Source: CAZTVN01 sp964617145
GTDB taxonomy: Bacteria; Patescibacteriota; Gracilibacteria; UBA1369; JACRIC01
Reading direction: 5' to 3'
DNA length: 33,633 nucleotides
Assembly: GCA_964617145.1 (NCBI GenBank)
Contig: CAZTVN010000004.1
Location: 1 to 33,633, forward strand
The notes under the pieces were generated by a model, which made no database searches, was not told the origin of the DNA, and saw nothing but the letters and a program-made list of their open reading frames with translations. Below are positions 17,394 through 25,394 of the stretch, piece after piece (within the stretch, counting starts at the first letter, position 1; every line of letters starts with the position of its first letter). Position numbers and translations under genes: made by a program.

Positions 17394-17422
17394 ACTGTAA
17401 AGAGATTTTAGAAATGAGTCAA
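17394..17422 (-). promoter_or_regulatory. Candidate promoter of the rrf2-suf operon
   Basis: On the minus strand, -35 TTGACT (17417-17422) and -10 TACAGT (17394-17399) are separated by 17 bases. The predicted start near 17387 lies about 32 bases before the ATG of the regulator. Confidence 0.5.
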
Positions 17423-17545
17423 TGGTTTTGTTTGGAAAATAGCGTAGCCAGGACGGAACCTCGTTCTGTAAAAACTTTGTGTGCACAGGCCATAGGTACC
17501 TGAAAGAAGCGGTAGGATTGGTTTGGAAAATTTTTATTTGTATTT

Positions 17546-17594
17546 ATGCTTAATATGGGATACGATAAAATTAAACCTATCACATATTAAGCAT
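17546..17594. promoter_or_regulatory. Long inverted repeat around the fic promoter (candidate autoregulatory operator)
   Basis: Two 17-bp arms, 17546-17562 and 17578-17594, match as inverted repeats at 16 of 17 positions (left arm ATGCTTAATATGGGATA). The 15-base spacer contains a TAAAAT -10 hexamer (17566-17571). The right arm ends inside the ATG of the Fic gene. A dimeric regulator bound to both arms would cover the promoter. The Fic protein has its own C-terminal DNA-binding-like domain. Confidence 0.7.
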
Positions 17595-18534
17595 GTTGTT
17601 TTCCGCTGACATTTTGAAACGTCTCGATGAAAAACGAAAGAGACTCAATGCCTTGCGCCCACTCCCATCTGTAGCGGTTGGCAAACTCAAAGAACATTTT
17701 GAAGTGGAAATGACCTACAATTCAAATGCCATTGAAGGGAATTCCCTTACGCTGCGTGAAACTTTTTTAGTGCTCAGCGAAGGCATTACCATTAAAGGAA
17801 AACTCCTGAAAGATCATCTTGAAGCGACGAATCATAAGGAAGCCCTCGATTTTCTGTATGATCTTGTTGGCCATGAAAAGAAAATAACTTTTTCTGAACA
17901 TTTGATAAAAAGTCTCCACCAGCTCGTTACTCAAAATATTGAAAAAGATTGGGCTGGACGTTATCGCAATGCTCCAGCGAGAATTACTGGAACTCCTCAT
18001 CGGCCTCCTGATGCCTTGGATGTGCCGCCGCTTATGAATGATTTGGTCCAATTCGTTGGAGATCAACAAAAGAAAATGCATGTTGTTGAACTTTCCGCAA
18101 TTTTACAACATAAACTTGTGTATATTCATCCATTCTTTGATGGCAATGGACGAACGGCTCGACTTATTATGAATCTTTTACTTCTTCAAAAAGGTTATCC
18201 ATTGGCTATCATCTTAAAAAATGATCGTAAACGTTATTATCGCGCACTTCAAGAAGCCGATAAAAATAATTACAAGCCGCTTGTCGAATTTGTAGCGAAA
18301 GCGGTAGAACGATCGTTGGACATTTATCTTGATGCCCTCACGTCTTCTTCAAAAACCAAAGAAAAATATGTAACCCTTTCAAAAGCGGCGAAAAATTCAC
18401 ACTATTCGGCTAAATATCTTAACCTTTTGGCAAACAAGGGTTTGCTCGAAGCTCACAAGGAGGGTCGAAACTGGGTTACCACAGAAAAGGCTATTCAAAG
18501 ATATAAAAAGGGTCGTCAACGAAAACGCAGGTAA
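17593..18534 (+). CDS. Fic-family protein (predicted AMP-transferase) with C-terminal HTH
   Basis: Fic enzymes transfer AMP or other nucleotide groups to target proteins. The 313 residues have the complete active motif HPFFDGNGRTAR (179-190). An N-terminal inhibitory motif S44-NAI-E48-G49 fits the (S/T)xxxE(G/N) consensus of self-inhibited class II Fic proteins. After about residue 255 comes a winged-HTH-like tail (VTLSKAAKNSHYSAKYLNLL, then GRNWVTTEKAIQRY). ATG at 17593 directly follows a large inverted repeat. No antitoxin gene is next to it, as expected when the inhibitory helix is in the same chain. It is a solo gene, divergent from the suf operon. Confidence 0.92.
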   Translation: MLFSADILKRLDEKRKRLNALRPLPSVAVGKLKEHFEVEMTYNSNAIEGNSLTLRETFLVLSEGITIKGKLLKDHLEATNHKEALDFLYDLVGHEKKITFSEHLIKSLHQLVTQNIEKDWAGRYRNAPARITGTPHRPPDALDVPPLMNDLVQFVGDQQKKMHVVELSAILQHKLVYIHPFFDGNGRTARLIMNLLLLQKGYPLAIILKNDRKRYYRALQEADKNNYKPLVEFVAKAVERSLDIYLDALTSSSKTKEKYVTLSKAAKNSHYSAKYLNLLANKGLLEAHKEGRNWVTTEKAIQRYKKGRQRKRR

Positions 18535-18690
18535 TACTCGGGAATAGCCCATGGAAGGCTCGAGAATCTTTCCCTAAAAATTGGGTTTTTCAGGGTTTAA
18601 AGAAAAAAGTTTTTCTTGACATTTTTTTGTTTTATCATTAGGTTACAGTGCCTTTAAATTTAACTTTGATTTATATATATGGAGGATAAA

Positions 18691-19191
18691 ATGGAAAAAG
18701 ATAGGGTTGGAGCTGATGATGAAGTTGAAACTGTTTCTCCTAGCCCTCAAAATGGATTAGGGGGGAGTATTGCTCATCCTGTTAGAAGAAGTGTTCAGGG
18801 AGCTGGGCTTGTTGATGATTACCGAACCTATATGCAGAGAGGTGCAATGAGGAGAAAAAAACCTTTAGACGGCTCCGAGGATCGAAGACCTTCACCCTTT
18901 CGAAGGAGAGATAGACCTTATCCGCTAGGGGCTCAGTTGATAGATTATGGTAGTCACCTTGCTGATGATTGTGTTGCCGCAAATGTATCTGAAGAAACGG
19001 CATGGACTCTTTTTGACGAGTTTTGCACTTGGCTTAAAGATGGATTATCTTCTGTTGAAAAAAGTTTTGACTATAATCCTGACAAGGAATTGGTTCCTCA
19101 ATATCTTGCGAGAATAGAGAGAATTCAGAGAGATTTTCAAACAAGGCTTAGGTCGGCTGTCGATTTCAGAAAACAATATATAGATTTTTAA
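18691..19191 (+). CDS. Hypothetical protein
   Basis: A protein of 166 residues that I do not recognise. The first 80 residues are charged, Arg- and Pro-rich and probably disordered (for example EDRRPSPFRRRDRPYPLG). The second half is predicted helical, with SEETAWTLFDEFCTWLKDG and YLARIERIQRDFQTRLRS. I chose ATG at 18691 because GGAGG sits 5 bases before it, one of the few good Shine-Dalgarno sequences in the window; ATG at 18679 would add four residues. It stands alone between fic and the exonuclease gene. A TTGACA at 18616-18621 may be its -35, but the -10 is poor. Confidence 0.7.
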   Translation: MEKDRVGADDEVETVSPSPQNGLGGSIAHPVRRSVQGAGLVDDYRTYMQRGAMRRKKPLDGSEDRRPSPFRRRDRPYPLGAQLIDYGSHLADDCVAANVSEETAWTLFDEFCTWLKDGLSSVEKSFDYNPDKELVPQYLARIERIQRDFQTRLRSAVDFRKQYIDF

Positions 19192-19321
19192 GCGGCAAAC
19201 AGGGAAATAGCCTTTAGGAACCTCTGAAAAACATACCATCTGCTGTAATTTTACTATTTCGGCTACAAAATGTTCAAAGGTTCCTTAGAGAAGGTTTTAA
19301 AAAAAATGATTAGGGCATCTG

Positions 19322-19330
19322 TGCTACAAT
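19322..19330 (+). promoter_or_regulatory. Candidate extended -10 promoter of the exonuclease III gene
   Basis: The plus strand reads TGCTACAAT, a TG-extended -10 matching five of six hexamer positions, 34 bases before the ATG. No -35 is apparent. Confidence 0.4.
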
Positions 19331-19364
19331 TGAAGATGAAATTTTTCATAATATTTTTTTTAAG

Positions 19365-20222
19365 ATGCCAAATATTCAAATTCTTTCATGGAATGTTAAT
19401 GGTGTGCGTGCCGGAGAGAAGAACGGTTTTGTCCAATGGCTTGAAAAGGCATCGCCCGACATCCTTTGTCTCCAAGAAACCAAAGCCGATGTATCGCAGC
19501 TTTCTTCTGAACTTATTCATCCCAATGAATATCAAACTTTTTGGCACAGCGCTCAAAATAAAAAAGGCTATAGCGGGACATCTCTTTTCACGAAATACGC
19601 GCCAATCAAAGTATGGTCAGGCATTTCTGATCCAAAATTTGATTGCGAAGGAAGGACTTTATGCGCGGATTTTGGTGAATTTTTGCTCTACAATGTTTAT
19701 TTTCCAAATGGGAAAGCGAATCAGGAACGACTGGATTTTAAAATGGCTTTTTATGAAGCTTTTTTGAAGAGTGTTTACGATGATCTTAAAAATGGTCGTC
19801 ATATTATTATTTGTGGTGATGTGAATACCGCTCACACAGAAATTGACCTCGCCCGTCCTAAAGAAAATGAAGATATCTCAGGTTTCCTTCCTATGGAACG
19901 CGCTTGGATCGATCGTTTTCTTGGTTTAGGTTTTTCCGATACTCTTCGAATGTTTCATCATGAACGCGATCTTTACACATGGTGGAGTATGCGAAGCGGC
20001 GCTCGCAAAAGAAATGTTGGCTGGAGAATTGATTATTTTTATGTTTCAGATAATTTTAAAACGCAGGTTCAAGATGCTTTTATTTTAAGCGATGTTTACG
20101 GATCCGATCACTGTCCATGCGGCATTACCCTTAATGTTTCTCATGATACCCTTAAAAATCGCGAAACACTTGATGCCGAATCTCTGAAAGCCCAAGAATC
20201 GTCGCAAAAATTACTTTTATGA
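19365..20222 (+). CDS. xth: Exodeoxyribonuclease III / AP endonuclease
   Basis: This enzyme of base-excision repair cleaves at abasic sites and trims 3' ends. The 285-residue protein has the full EEP-family set: SWNVNGVRA (8-16), LCLQETK with E38, GYSGTSLF, NVYFPNG, GDVNTAHTEIDLARPKEN with D152 and N154, YTWWSMRSGARKRNVGWRID, and SDHCP with D248 and H249. It resembles B. subtilis ExoA. The last roughly 25 residues (from about 260) are a polar tail beyond the catalytic fold. It is convergent with the EamA transporter, with a 61-base gap. Confidence 0.95.
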   Translation: MPNIQILSWNVNGVRAGEKNGFVQWLEKASPDILCLQETKADVSQLSSELIHPNEYQTFWHSAQNKKGYSGTSLFTKYAPIKVWSGISDPKFDCEGRTLCADFGEFLLYNVYFPNGKANQERLDFKMAFYEAFLKSVYDDLKNGRHIIICGDVNTAHTEIDLARPKENEDISGFLPMERAWIDRFLGLGFSDTLRMFHHERDLYTWWSMRSGARKRNVGWRIDYFYVSDNFKTQVQDAFILSDVYGSDHCPCGITLNVSHDTLKNRETLDAESLKAQESSQKLLL

Positions 20223-20283
20223 CTACACGATCTTTGAGAAGCGCAGCGTGAGACTCTTAAGGACATGCTGAAAAACTATCTTC

Positions 20284-21189
20284 CTACTGCCCATATGGTA
20301 CCGTTTGAAGACGTGATTTTTGTGTTGTAACGAAAAGTCCGATCATAATGAAAGTAAAACCCACTATTTGATATATGGTTGGCACTTCTTTCAGCCATAG
20401 AAAAGCAAAGATAAGGCTAAATGCTGGCGCGGAAGTTCCGAGAGCAACGGCCTTTGTGAGATCGATACGCCTTAAGCCTTCGTACCAGAAAATTTTTGAA
20501 ATACATGAGATCAATATTCCATTTATGGCAATCGGCCAGATATTTTCTTTGATAAGCGAGAAAGATTTTATAAACGTTGCCTCGAACAAAAAACTTATCA
20601 ACAACAAAATTATTCCTCCCACAAAAGCTCTAAAAAAAATAACGGTCGTTGGAGAAACCTCTTTAAGCGCTCTTTTTGCGAAGATATTACCAAATGGGAA
20701 AAATAATCCTGCTCCTGTTATTAAGATATCGCCGAGACTTAAACTCAATTTTCCGTTGTAGAGAATCGCTATTGCCCCGAAAGTAATTATAATGGCTCCT
20801 AAAACTTTTCTTTGAGTTATTTTTTCGTATTTTAGAAGTCCGCAAATAATGAAAGCAAAAATAATTTCTGTTTGGAGTAAAAGCGCCGTATTCACGCTTG
20901 AAGTCAACTGTGCTCCAAGAAATATGAGAATGGATGGAATAAACACAATGAACGTCATTACCCCTAATAAATCTTTCAAAACCCTTTTCTCTCGCATTTT
21001 TTGAATATTTTTTTTCGATATCACGAAAGGAATAAGACATAAACCAGCCAAGACACTTGTTATGCCCGCAAAGAAAATAGGTGGTGTGATTTTAACTGAA
21101 TAATTTATAAGAATGGGAAAGAGTCCTGCGAAAACATTTTGTCCGATGATAAACCATTCGCCTATTTTTTCTTCTTTATGTAAATGCAT
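20284..21189 (-). CDS. EamA-family (DMT superfamily) transporter
   Basis: A 301-residue integral membrane protein with about ten hydrophobic segments in two EamA-type halves. The first half runs from FAGLFPILINYSVK to about residue 140. The second starts near GDILITGAGLFFPFGNIFAKRAL and ends with FLWLKEVPTIYQIVGFTFIMIGLF. EamA members export metabolites or amino acids, but the substrate cannot be read from sequence. ATG at 21189 lies 8 bases after a TATAAA on this strand, so the transcript may be leaderless. It is divergent from the aminopeptidase gene. Confidence 0.85.
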   Translation of the reverse strand: MHLHKEEKIGEWFIIGQNVFAGLFPILINYSVKITPPIFFAGITSVLAGLCLIPFVISKKNIQKMREKRVLKDLLGVMTFIVFIPSILIFLGAQLTSSVNTALLLQTEIIFAFIICGLLKYEKITQRKVLGAIIITFGAIAILYNGKLSLSLGDILITGAGLFFPFGNIFAKRALKEVSPTTVIFFRAFVGGIILLLISFLFEATFIKSFSLIKENIWPIAINGILISCISKIFWYEGLRRIDLTKAVALGTSAPAFSLIFAFLWLKEVPTIYQIVGFTFIMIGLFVTTQKSRLQTVPYGQ

Positions 21190-21280
21190 AAAAACATTTT
21201 ATAAGGTTCGGCACGAAATTCCCTTTTATCTTTTCTCATTTTCTGTAAAAATCATTATTAGTATCGTTATCTTTGCCCAT

Positions 21281-22720
21281 ATGCTCGATATTGAAATTAC
21301 CTCAAAACTTGACAGAAAAAAAGTTGTTTCTCTTATTCCTTTTTTTCCTGACGAAATTTCTAAAGGCTTGCGTCGTGCGTTTCGAGGACTTTCTCCTGCC
21401 CAAAAACGTGCTGTTCGCAATGTGTTTAAGAATGGAACTTTGCCGAAATCAGGTGTTTTTCCCGTGTATAGTGTGGATAAGATGGTACTCGTTCATTTTC
21501 TTGCTGAAAAGAAAAATTTTACAAGACGAGATGCATATGAGGCCGGGTTTGGTATTTCTGATGTTACAAAACGGTTCAAATTGACTGAAATCAATGTTCT
21601 TTCAGGTGGGCTTTCGCAAGAATATGGGCAGTCTTACTCTTTGGGTTTATGTCTTGGAACCTACGAATTTCTTGATTATAAGAAAAAAAGTCAAAAGCCC
21701 GATGATGTGCGTTTAAAGAAAATTATTTTTTATGGATCGAAAAATGAAGAAAAAGAAAAACGTTTCAAGACTCTTTTTGAAGCTTTGAAGCTGACCAAAG
21801 ATCTTATTAATATTCCTCCATCTGATTCAAATCCTGATTATGTTGAGGCACTCACCAAGCGTCTGTATAAAGAACTTCGTCATGTTTCTTTGAAAATATT
21901 CAATGCTAAAGATTTAAAGAAAATGGGGTGTAATGGCATTTTGGGTGTTGGCAAAGCGAGCATGCATGAACCCAGACTCATTATCTTGAATTATGCCGGA
22001 GGGAAAAAAGAAGCGCCGATAGTTCTTGTTGGGAAATGCGTTACTTATGATACTGGCGGACTGAATATTAAAACGAGTTCTATGAGGACTATGAAGCAAG
22101 ATTTGGCTGGCGCTGCGACCATGCTTGGGGCATTGTACTTCGCTTCCAAACTTGGACTTAAAAAAAATATTATTGTAGTTATTCCGGTTGTTGAAAATGC
22201 CATCAATGAAAAATCTTATAAGCCCGATGACGTTTTAACCATGCACAATGGAAAAACGGTCGAAGTTACGAATACCGATGCTGAGGGACGCCTTATTCTT
22301 GCTGATGCGCTTTCTTATGCCGATGAACATTTTAAACCTCGTGCCATGGTCGATGCTGCCACGCTTACCGGAGCATGTATGTATGCGGTCGGAGATGATA
22401 TCATCGCTGCTTTGAGTAATAACAGTGATCTTCTTTTGGCTCTCAAAAAGGCTTCAAGTGACGTTGATGAGCCACTTTGGGAACTTCCTCTTCATGAAAA
22501 ATATAAAAAACAATTTGAATCTTCGATCGCTGATATCGTCAATAATACTAAGAAACTTCGTTGCGGAACCATCGAGGGAGGTTTGTTCTTACAGCACTTC
22601 GTATCGGAGAAAACACCATGGTGCCATTTGGACATTGCGTCCGTGGCGTTTGACGAAAATGCAAATTTGGCGACAGGGAGGGGTGTAAGGATGATGGTTG
22701 AGTTTCTGGAGCAGTATTAA
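21281..22720 (+). CDS. pepA: Leucyl aminopeptidase (peptidase family M17)
   Basis: A cytosolic di-metal aminopeptidase that removes N-terminal residues from peptides. The 479-residue protein keeps all M17 metal ligands: K252 and D257 in VGKCVTYDTGG, D274 in MKQDLAGAA, and D333 and E335 in NTDAEGRLILADAL. K264 and R337 are the catalytic pair. The N-terminal domain is divergent. I chose ATG at 21281; the frame is open further upstream, but that part overlaps the divergent transporter gene and encodes unrelated hydrophobic sequence. It precedes sodA on the same strand, with a 167-base gap that holds a sodA promoter. Confidence 0.94.
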   Translation: MLDIEITSKLDRKKVVSLIPFFPDEISKGLRRAFRGLSPAQKRAVRNVFKNGTLPKSGVFPVYSVDKMVLVHFLAEKKNFTRRDAYEAGFGISDVTKRFKLTEINVLSGGLSQEYGQSYSLGLCLGTYEFLDYKKKSQKPDDVRLKKIIFYGSKNEEKEKRFKTLFEALKLTKDLINIPPSDSNPDYVEALTKRLYKELRHVSLKIFNAKDLKKMGCNGILGVGKASMHEPRLIILNYAGGKKEAPIVLVGKCVTYDTGGLNIKTSSMRTMKQDLAGAATMLGALYFASKLGLKKNIIVVIPVVENAINEKSYKPDDVLTMHNGKTVEVTNTDAEGRLILADALSYADEHFKPRAMVDAATLTGACMYAVGDDIIAALSNNSDLLLALKKASSDVDEPLWELPLHEKYKKQFESSIADIVNNTKKLRCGTIEGGLFLQHFVSEKTPWCHLDIASVAFDENANLATGRGVRMMVEFLEQY

Positions 22721-22818
22721 TGGCTAAACCTCTCAATAATCTTAATAATGATAATGTTTGGGGATGTCTTTTAGGATTTTCTTAGATAAGGTGGCTACGT
22801 TTTCTTAGAAAGGTTCCC

Positions 22819-22846
22819 TTGACCTTATATGTTAAAGTTTTATAGT
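22819..22846 (+). promoter_or_regulatory. Promoter of sodA
   Basis: -35 TTGACC (22819-22824) and -10 TATAGT (22841-22846) are separated by 16 bases. Each hexamer differs from consensus at one position. The predicted leader is about 35 bases. Confidence 0.6.
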
Positions 22847-22887
22847 TGTTAATGTTTTTCCTTATCTAATTTTAAACTTATTTTACT

Positions 22888-23508
22888 ATGCCTTATACAC
22901 TTCCTCAACTCCCTTATGCCTATAATGCCCTTGAACCTTATGTCGATGCCCGCACCATGGAAATTCATCATACGAAGCATCACCAGGCTTATATTGATAA
23001 GTTGAATACCGCTCTTTCGGAGACAGCTCTCGAAGAAATCCCTCTCGAAAAACTTTTTGAGAACAATTGTGCTATGGTGCCAGAAAATATTCGAACCGTT
23101 TTCCGTAATAATGGCGGTGGACACTACAATCATTCCTTGTTTTGGCGTATTATGGCAGGCCCTGAGCAAGGAGGTGGCGGTTGGCCTTCCGGACAATTGG
23201 CTTCCGATATCAATGCCACTTTTGGTGATTTTGAAAATTTTAAGAAGGACTTTTCGTCTGCTGCGCTGAATCGTTTTGGAAGCGGCTTCGCATGGCTTTC
23301 CATTGATAGTAAAGGTGCCCTTATAGTACATTCGACGGCTAATCAAGATTGTCCTCTTATGGAAGGATTTACCCCTCTTCTTGGGCTTGATGTTTGGGAG
23401 CATGCTTACTATTTGCATTATCAAAATCGAAGAGCGGAATATATTGAAGCTTTTTGGAATGTGGTGAATTTTGAAGAAGTTTTGAGCAATTACATGGCTA
23501 AAAAGTGA
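22888..23508 (+). CDS. sodA: Superoxide dismutase, Mn-type (or cambialistic)
   Basis: It dismutes superoxide to oxygen and peroxide. The 206-residue protein has metal ligands H27 (MEIHHTKHH), H82 (HYNHSLFW), D168 and H172 (DVWEHAYY). The second-sphere Gln comes from the C-terminal domain (Q153 in ANQDCPL) and GGGHYNH carries Gly at the matching N-terminal site, the pattern of Mn-SODs rather than Fe-SODs. Metal use still needs assay, since cambialistic enzymes share these residues. No signal peptide is seen, so it is cytosolic. It has its own promoter. Presence of SOD suggests exposure to oxygen, consistent with a SUF (stress-tolerant) rather than ISC pathway. Confidence 0.96.
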   Translation: MPYTLPQLPYAYNALEPYVDARTMEIHHTKHHQAYIDKLNTALSETALEEIPLEKLFENNCAMVPENIRTVFRNNGGGHYNHSLFWRIMAGPEQGGGGWPSGQLASDINATFGDFENFKKDFSSAALNRFGSGFAWLSIDSKGALIVHSTANQDCPLMEGFTPLLGLDVWEHAYYLHYQNRRAEYIEAFWNVVNFEEVLSNYMAKK

Positions 23509-23555
23509 GAGACGTATCTTCTATCTGAAAAATTTATCTCCTCTTAAATCAGAGT

Positions 23556-24020
23556 ATGCCTTGCGCCGATGTCACAGAAATTTTGCGCATTATCCTCGAC
23601 AAGGACGACTGTGTCGTATCTTATGCTTTGAATAAACTTACCTGTGGTGGTTCAGTTGGGACCCAATCACTCGTTTTTGATTGGATTCGCGATAAGCATG
23701 CATCAGATATTGTCCACGAATCGATTGAGAATTTCTTGATGCATCATCCGACCGAAGATATTGTTGAAGAATTTCTCATGTTGAAACATTTTTTCGCCAT
23801 TCAAAATGGCCTTAAAGCTCTTTTGGGTTATGAAGATGGCGGAGTACAATCTCCTTGCATGGTTGATCGCATTCTTTATAGTGACTCCGGAATAGAATTT
23901 ACAGCGCGTATTAAAGTAAATGTTTTAACCGAACAAATAAAAAGTTGTGGATCATGTCGATCATGCGGCACGAAAAATCTCACTTTAGCGAGAAAAATTA
24001 AAGCGGTGAGTTTGATGTAA
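23556..24020 (+). CDS. Divergent IscU/NifU-fold protein with a C-terminal CxxCxxC cluster
   Basis: A 154-residue protein resembling a cut-down NifU_N/IscU domain. MPCADVTEILRIIL aligns with the IscU segment around its first ligands (C3 and D5 for C-x-D). LTCGGSVGTQSLVFDWI aligns with the second Cys region (C30). LKHFFAIQNGLKALLG aligns with the third Cys region, but the expected Cys is replaced, apparently by F79. The usual 30 or so N-terminal residues are absent, and an in-frame TGA upstream confirms it starts about here. The tail adds KSCGSCRSCG (C131, C134, C137). It lies 47 bases after sodA, probably in the same transcript. Fold assignment is by eye; the function is unknown, perhaps Fe-S or metal handling. 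Confidence 0.65.
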   Translation: MPCADVTEILRIILDKDDCVVSYALNKLTCGGSVGTQSLVFDWIRDKHASDIVHESIENFLMHHPTEDIVEEFLMLKHFFAIQNGLKALLGYEDGGVQSPCMVDRILYSDSGIEFTARIKVNVLTEQIKSCGSCRSCGTKNLTLARKIKAVSLM

Positions 24021-24098
24021 AGAGACAGAGGTGTATCTTTTGCTCGAAAAACGTACTGATGGCCTTCTTGACCGCTATCCTTAAAGGGGGGGGTGACT

Positions 24099-25358
24099 CT
24101 ATTTTCGTGACGAAACAAGGTTTTGCTTAAATTCCTTCTGAATGAACGCTTCAAGGATTTTTATAAATTGTTCTTCGATGTTGTTGCCTTTGAGTGAGCA
24201 CAGATACTTTCCTTTTTGAAATACCTGCGCAACATTTTGTTCTCCTTTCCCTGGCAAGCTGATTCCTATATCGGCGTGCATTGATTCTCCCGGGCCGTTC
24301 ACAATACAGCCCATTACACTGACACTCATATTTTCTACCCCTTTATACTTTTTCTTCCACTCGGGCATTTTTTTATTGACATGCTCATTTATCTTGCTTG
24401 TGAGACGTAAAAAAAAATCATTTGCTGACCTTCCGCATCCGGGACAACTTGTTATTTGCGGCTTAAAATGACGAAAATCTAAGGCTTGCAATAATGTTTT
24501 GCAAGCTTCTACTTCCTCTGTTCTTTTCTGATTTAGAGATGGAGTCAGTGATATGCGAATGGTATCTCCAATGCCTTTTTGTAAAAGAATTGAGATAGCG
24601 GCAGTTGAGGTTATTATTCCTTTGAGGCCGCTTCCAGCTTCCGTTAAACCAAGATGCAAAGCATATAATCGATTTTCGTTTTTCATTCGCTTCGCCAATA
24701 ATTCATAGGCTTTTACGACATCCTGAACGATCGACATTTTTACACTTAAAACTATTTTGTTTCTTTTCATCCCGACTTTTTCTGCAAGTTCTGCTGATCG
24801 CATCGCACTTTCCACCATTGCTTCTATCAGTACTTCTTTATCTGGCTCTGGATTTTTCCGTTTCGCATTTTTATTCATACATTGCGTCAAAAGCTCTCGG
24901 TCAAGCGATCCCCAATTGACACCGATGCGGATAACTTTGTCGTTTTCTTTCGCCACTTTCACCAGAGTTTCCATGTTGTAATTATGCTTATCACCATAGC
25001 CGACATTTCCTGGATTGATTCGATATTTATCGAGAGTCTTCGCGCATTTTGGAAAGTGAGTAAGAAGTGTGTGACCGTTATAATGAAAATCGCCAACCAA
25101 AGGTAAAGCGTTGTATCCTTTATCATCAAGGATTTTTCGGATTTTTGGAATGGATGCCGCCGCGCTTTCATCGTTTACCGTTATACGAACGATCTCTGAG
25201 CCGCTATTTGCGAGTTCTATGCATTGATGCGCTGTTTTTTTGGCGGCACTCGTATCGGTATTCGTCATTGATTGAATAACGATCGGATGACCAAATCCTA
25301 TTTTTACACCACGAATGTTGACGGTTTCAGTTTTTATGCGCATGACAGATGAATTCAT
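24099..25358 (-). CDS. ispG: 4-hydroxy-3-methylbut-2-enyl diphosphate synthase IspG (GcpE)
   Basis: IspG converts MEcPP to HMBPP in the MEP isoprenoid pathway, using a 4Fe-4S cluster. The 419-residue protein has PIVIQSMTNTDT near the start, RINPGNVG, IRIGVNWGSL, and the cluster ligands C305 and C308 (SCPGCGR) and C351 (VMGCIVNGPGE, with Glu358). It has the bacterial, two-domain form. It lies 36 bases after the Cys-rich gene on the same strand and may share its transcript. It is a likely client of the SUF system upstream. No other MEP gene is in the window. Confidence 0.96.
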   Translation of the reverse strand: MNSSVMRIKTETVNIRGVKIGFGHPIVIQSMTNTDTSAAKKTAHQCIELANSGSEIVRITVNDESAAASIPKIRKILDDKGYNALPLVGDFHYNGHTLLTHFPKCAKTLDKYRINPGNVGYGDKHNYNMETLVKVAKENDKVIRIGVNWGSLDRELLTQCMNKNAKRKNPEPDKEVLIEAMVESAMRSAELAEKVGMKRNKIVLSVKMSIVQDVVKAYELLAKRMKNENRLYALHLGLTEAGSGLKGIITSTAAISILLQKGIGDTIRISLTPSLNQKRTEEVEACKTLLQALDFRHFKPQITSCPGCGRSANDFFLRLTSKINEHVNKKMPEWKKKYKGVENMSVSVMGCIVNGPGESMHADIGISLPGKGEQNVAQVFQKGKYLCSLKGNNIEEQFIKILEAFIQKEFKQNLVSSRK

Positions 25359-25394
25359 TTAAAAATGTTTTTAGGGAGGGCTTTCAGACGTTCC

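Noticed and set aside
17430..17530. Possible tRNA or small RNA between rrf2 and fic
   Set aside because: No T-loop consensus, acceptor stem or terminator can be drawn, so there is not enough to call an RNA gene.
19216..19285. AGGAACCT/AGGTTCCT inverted repeat before the exonuclease gene
   Set aside because: Only 8 perfect bases with a 54-base gap; this is expected by chance in AT-rich intergenic DNA.
24076..24083. Eight-G run near the ispG end
   Set aside because: It lies between genes and cannot switch a frame; no associated structure is seen.
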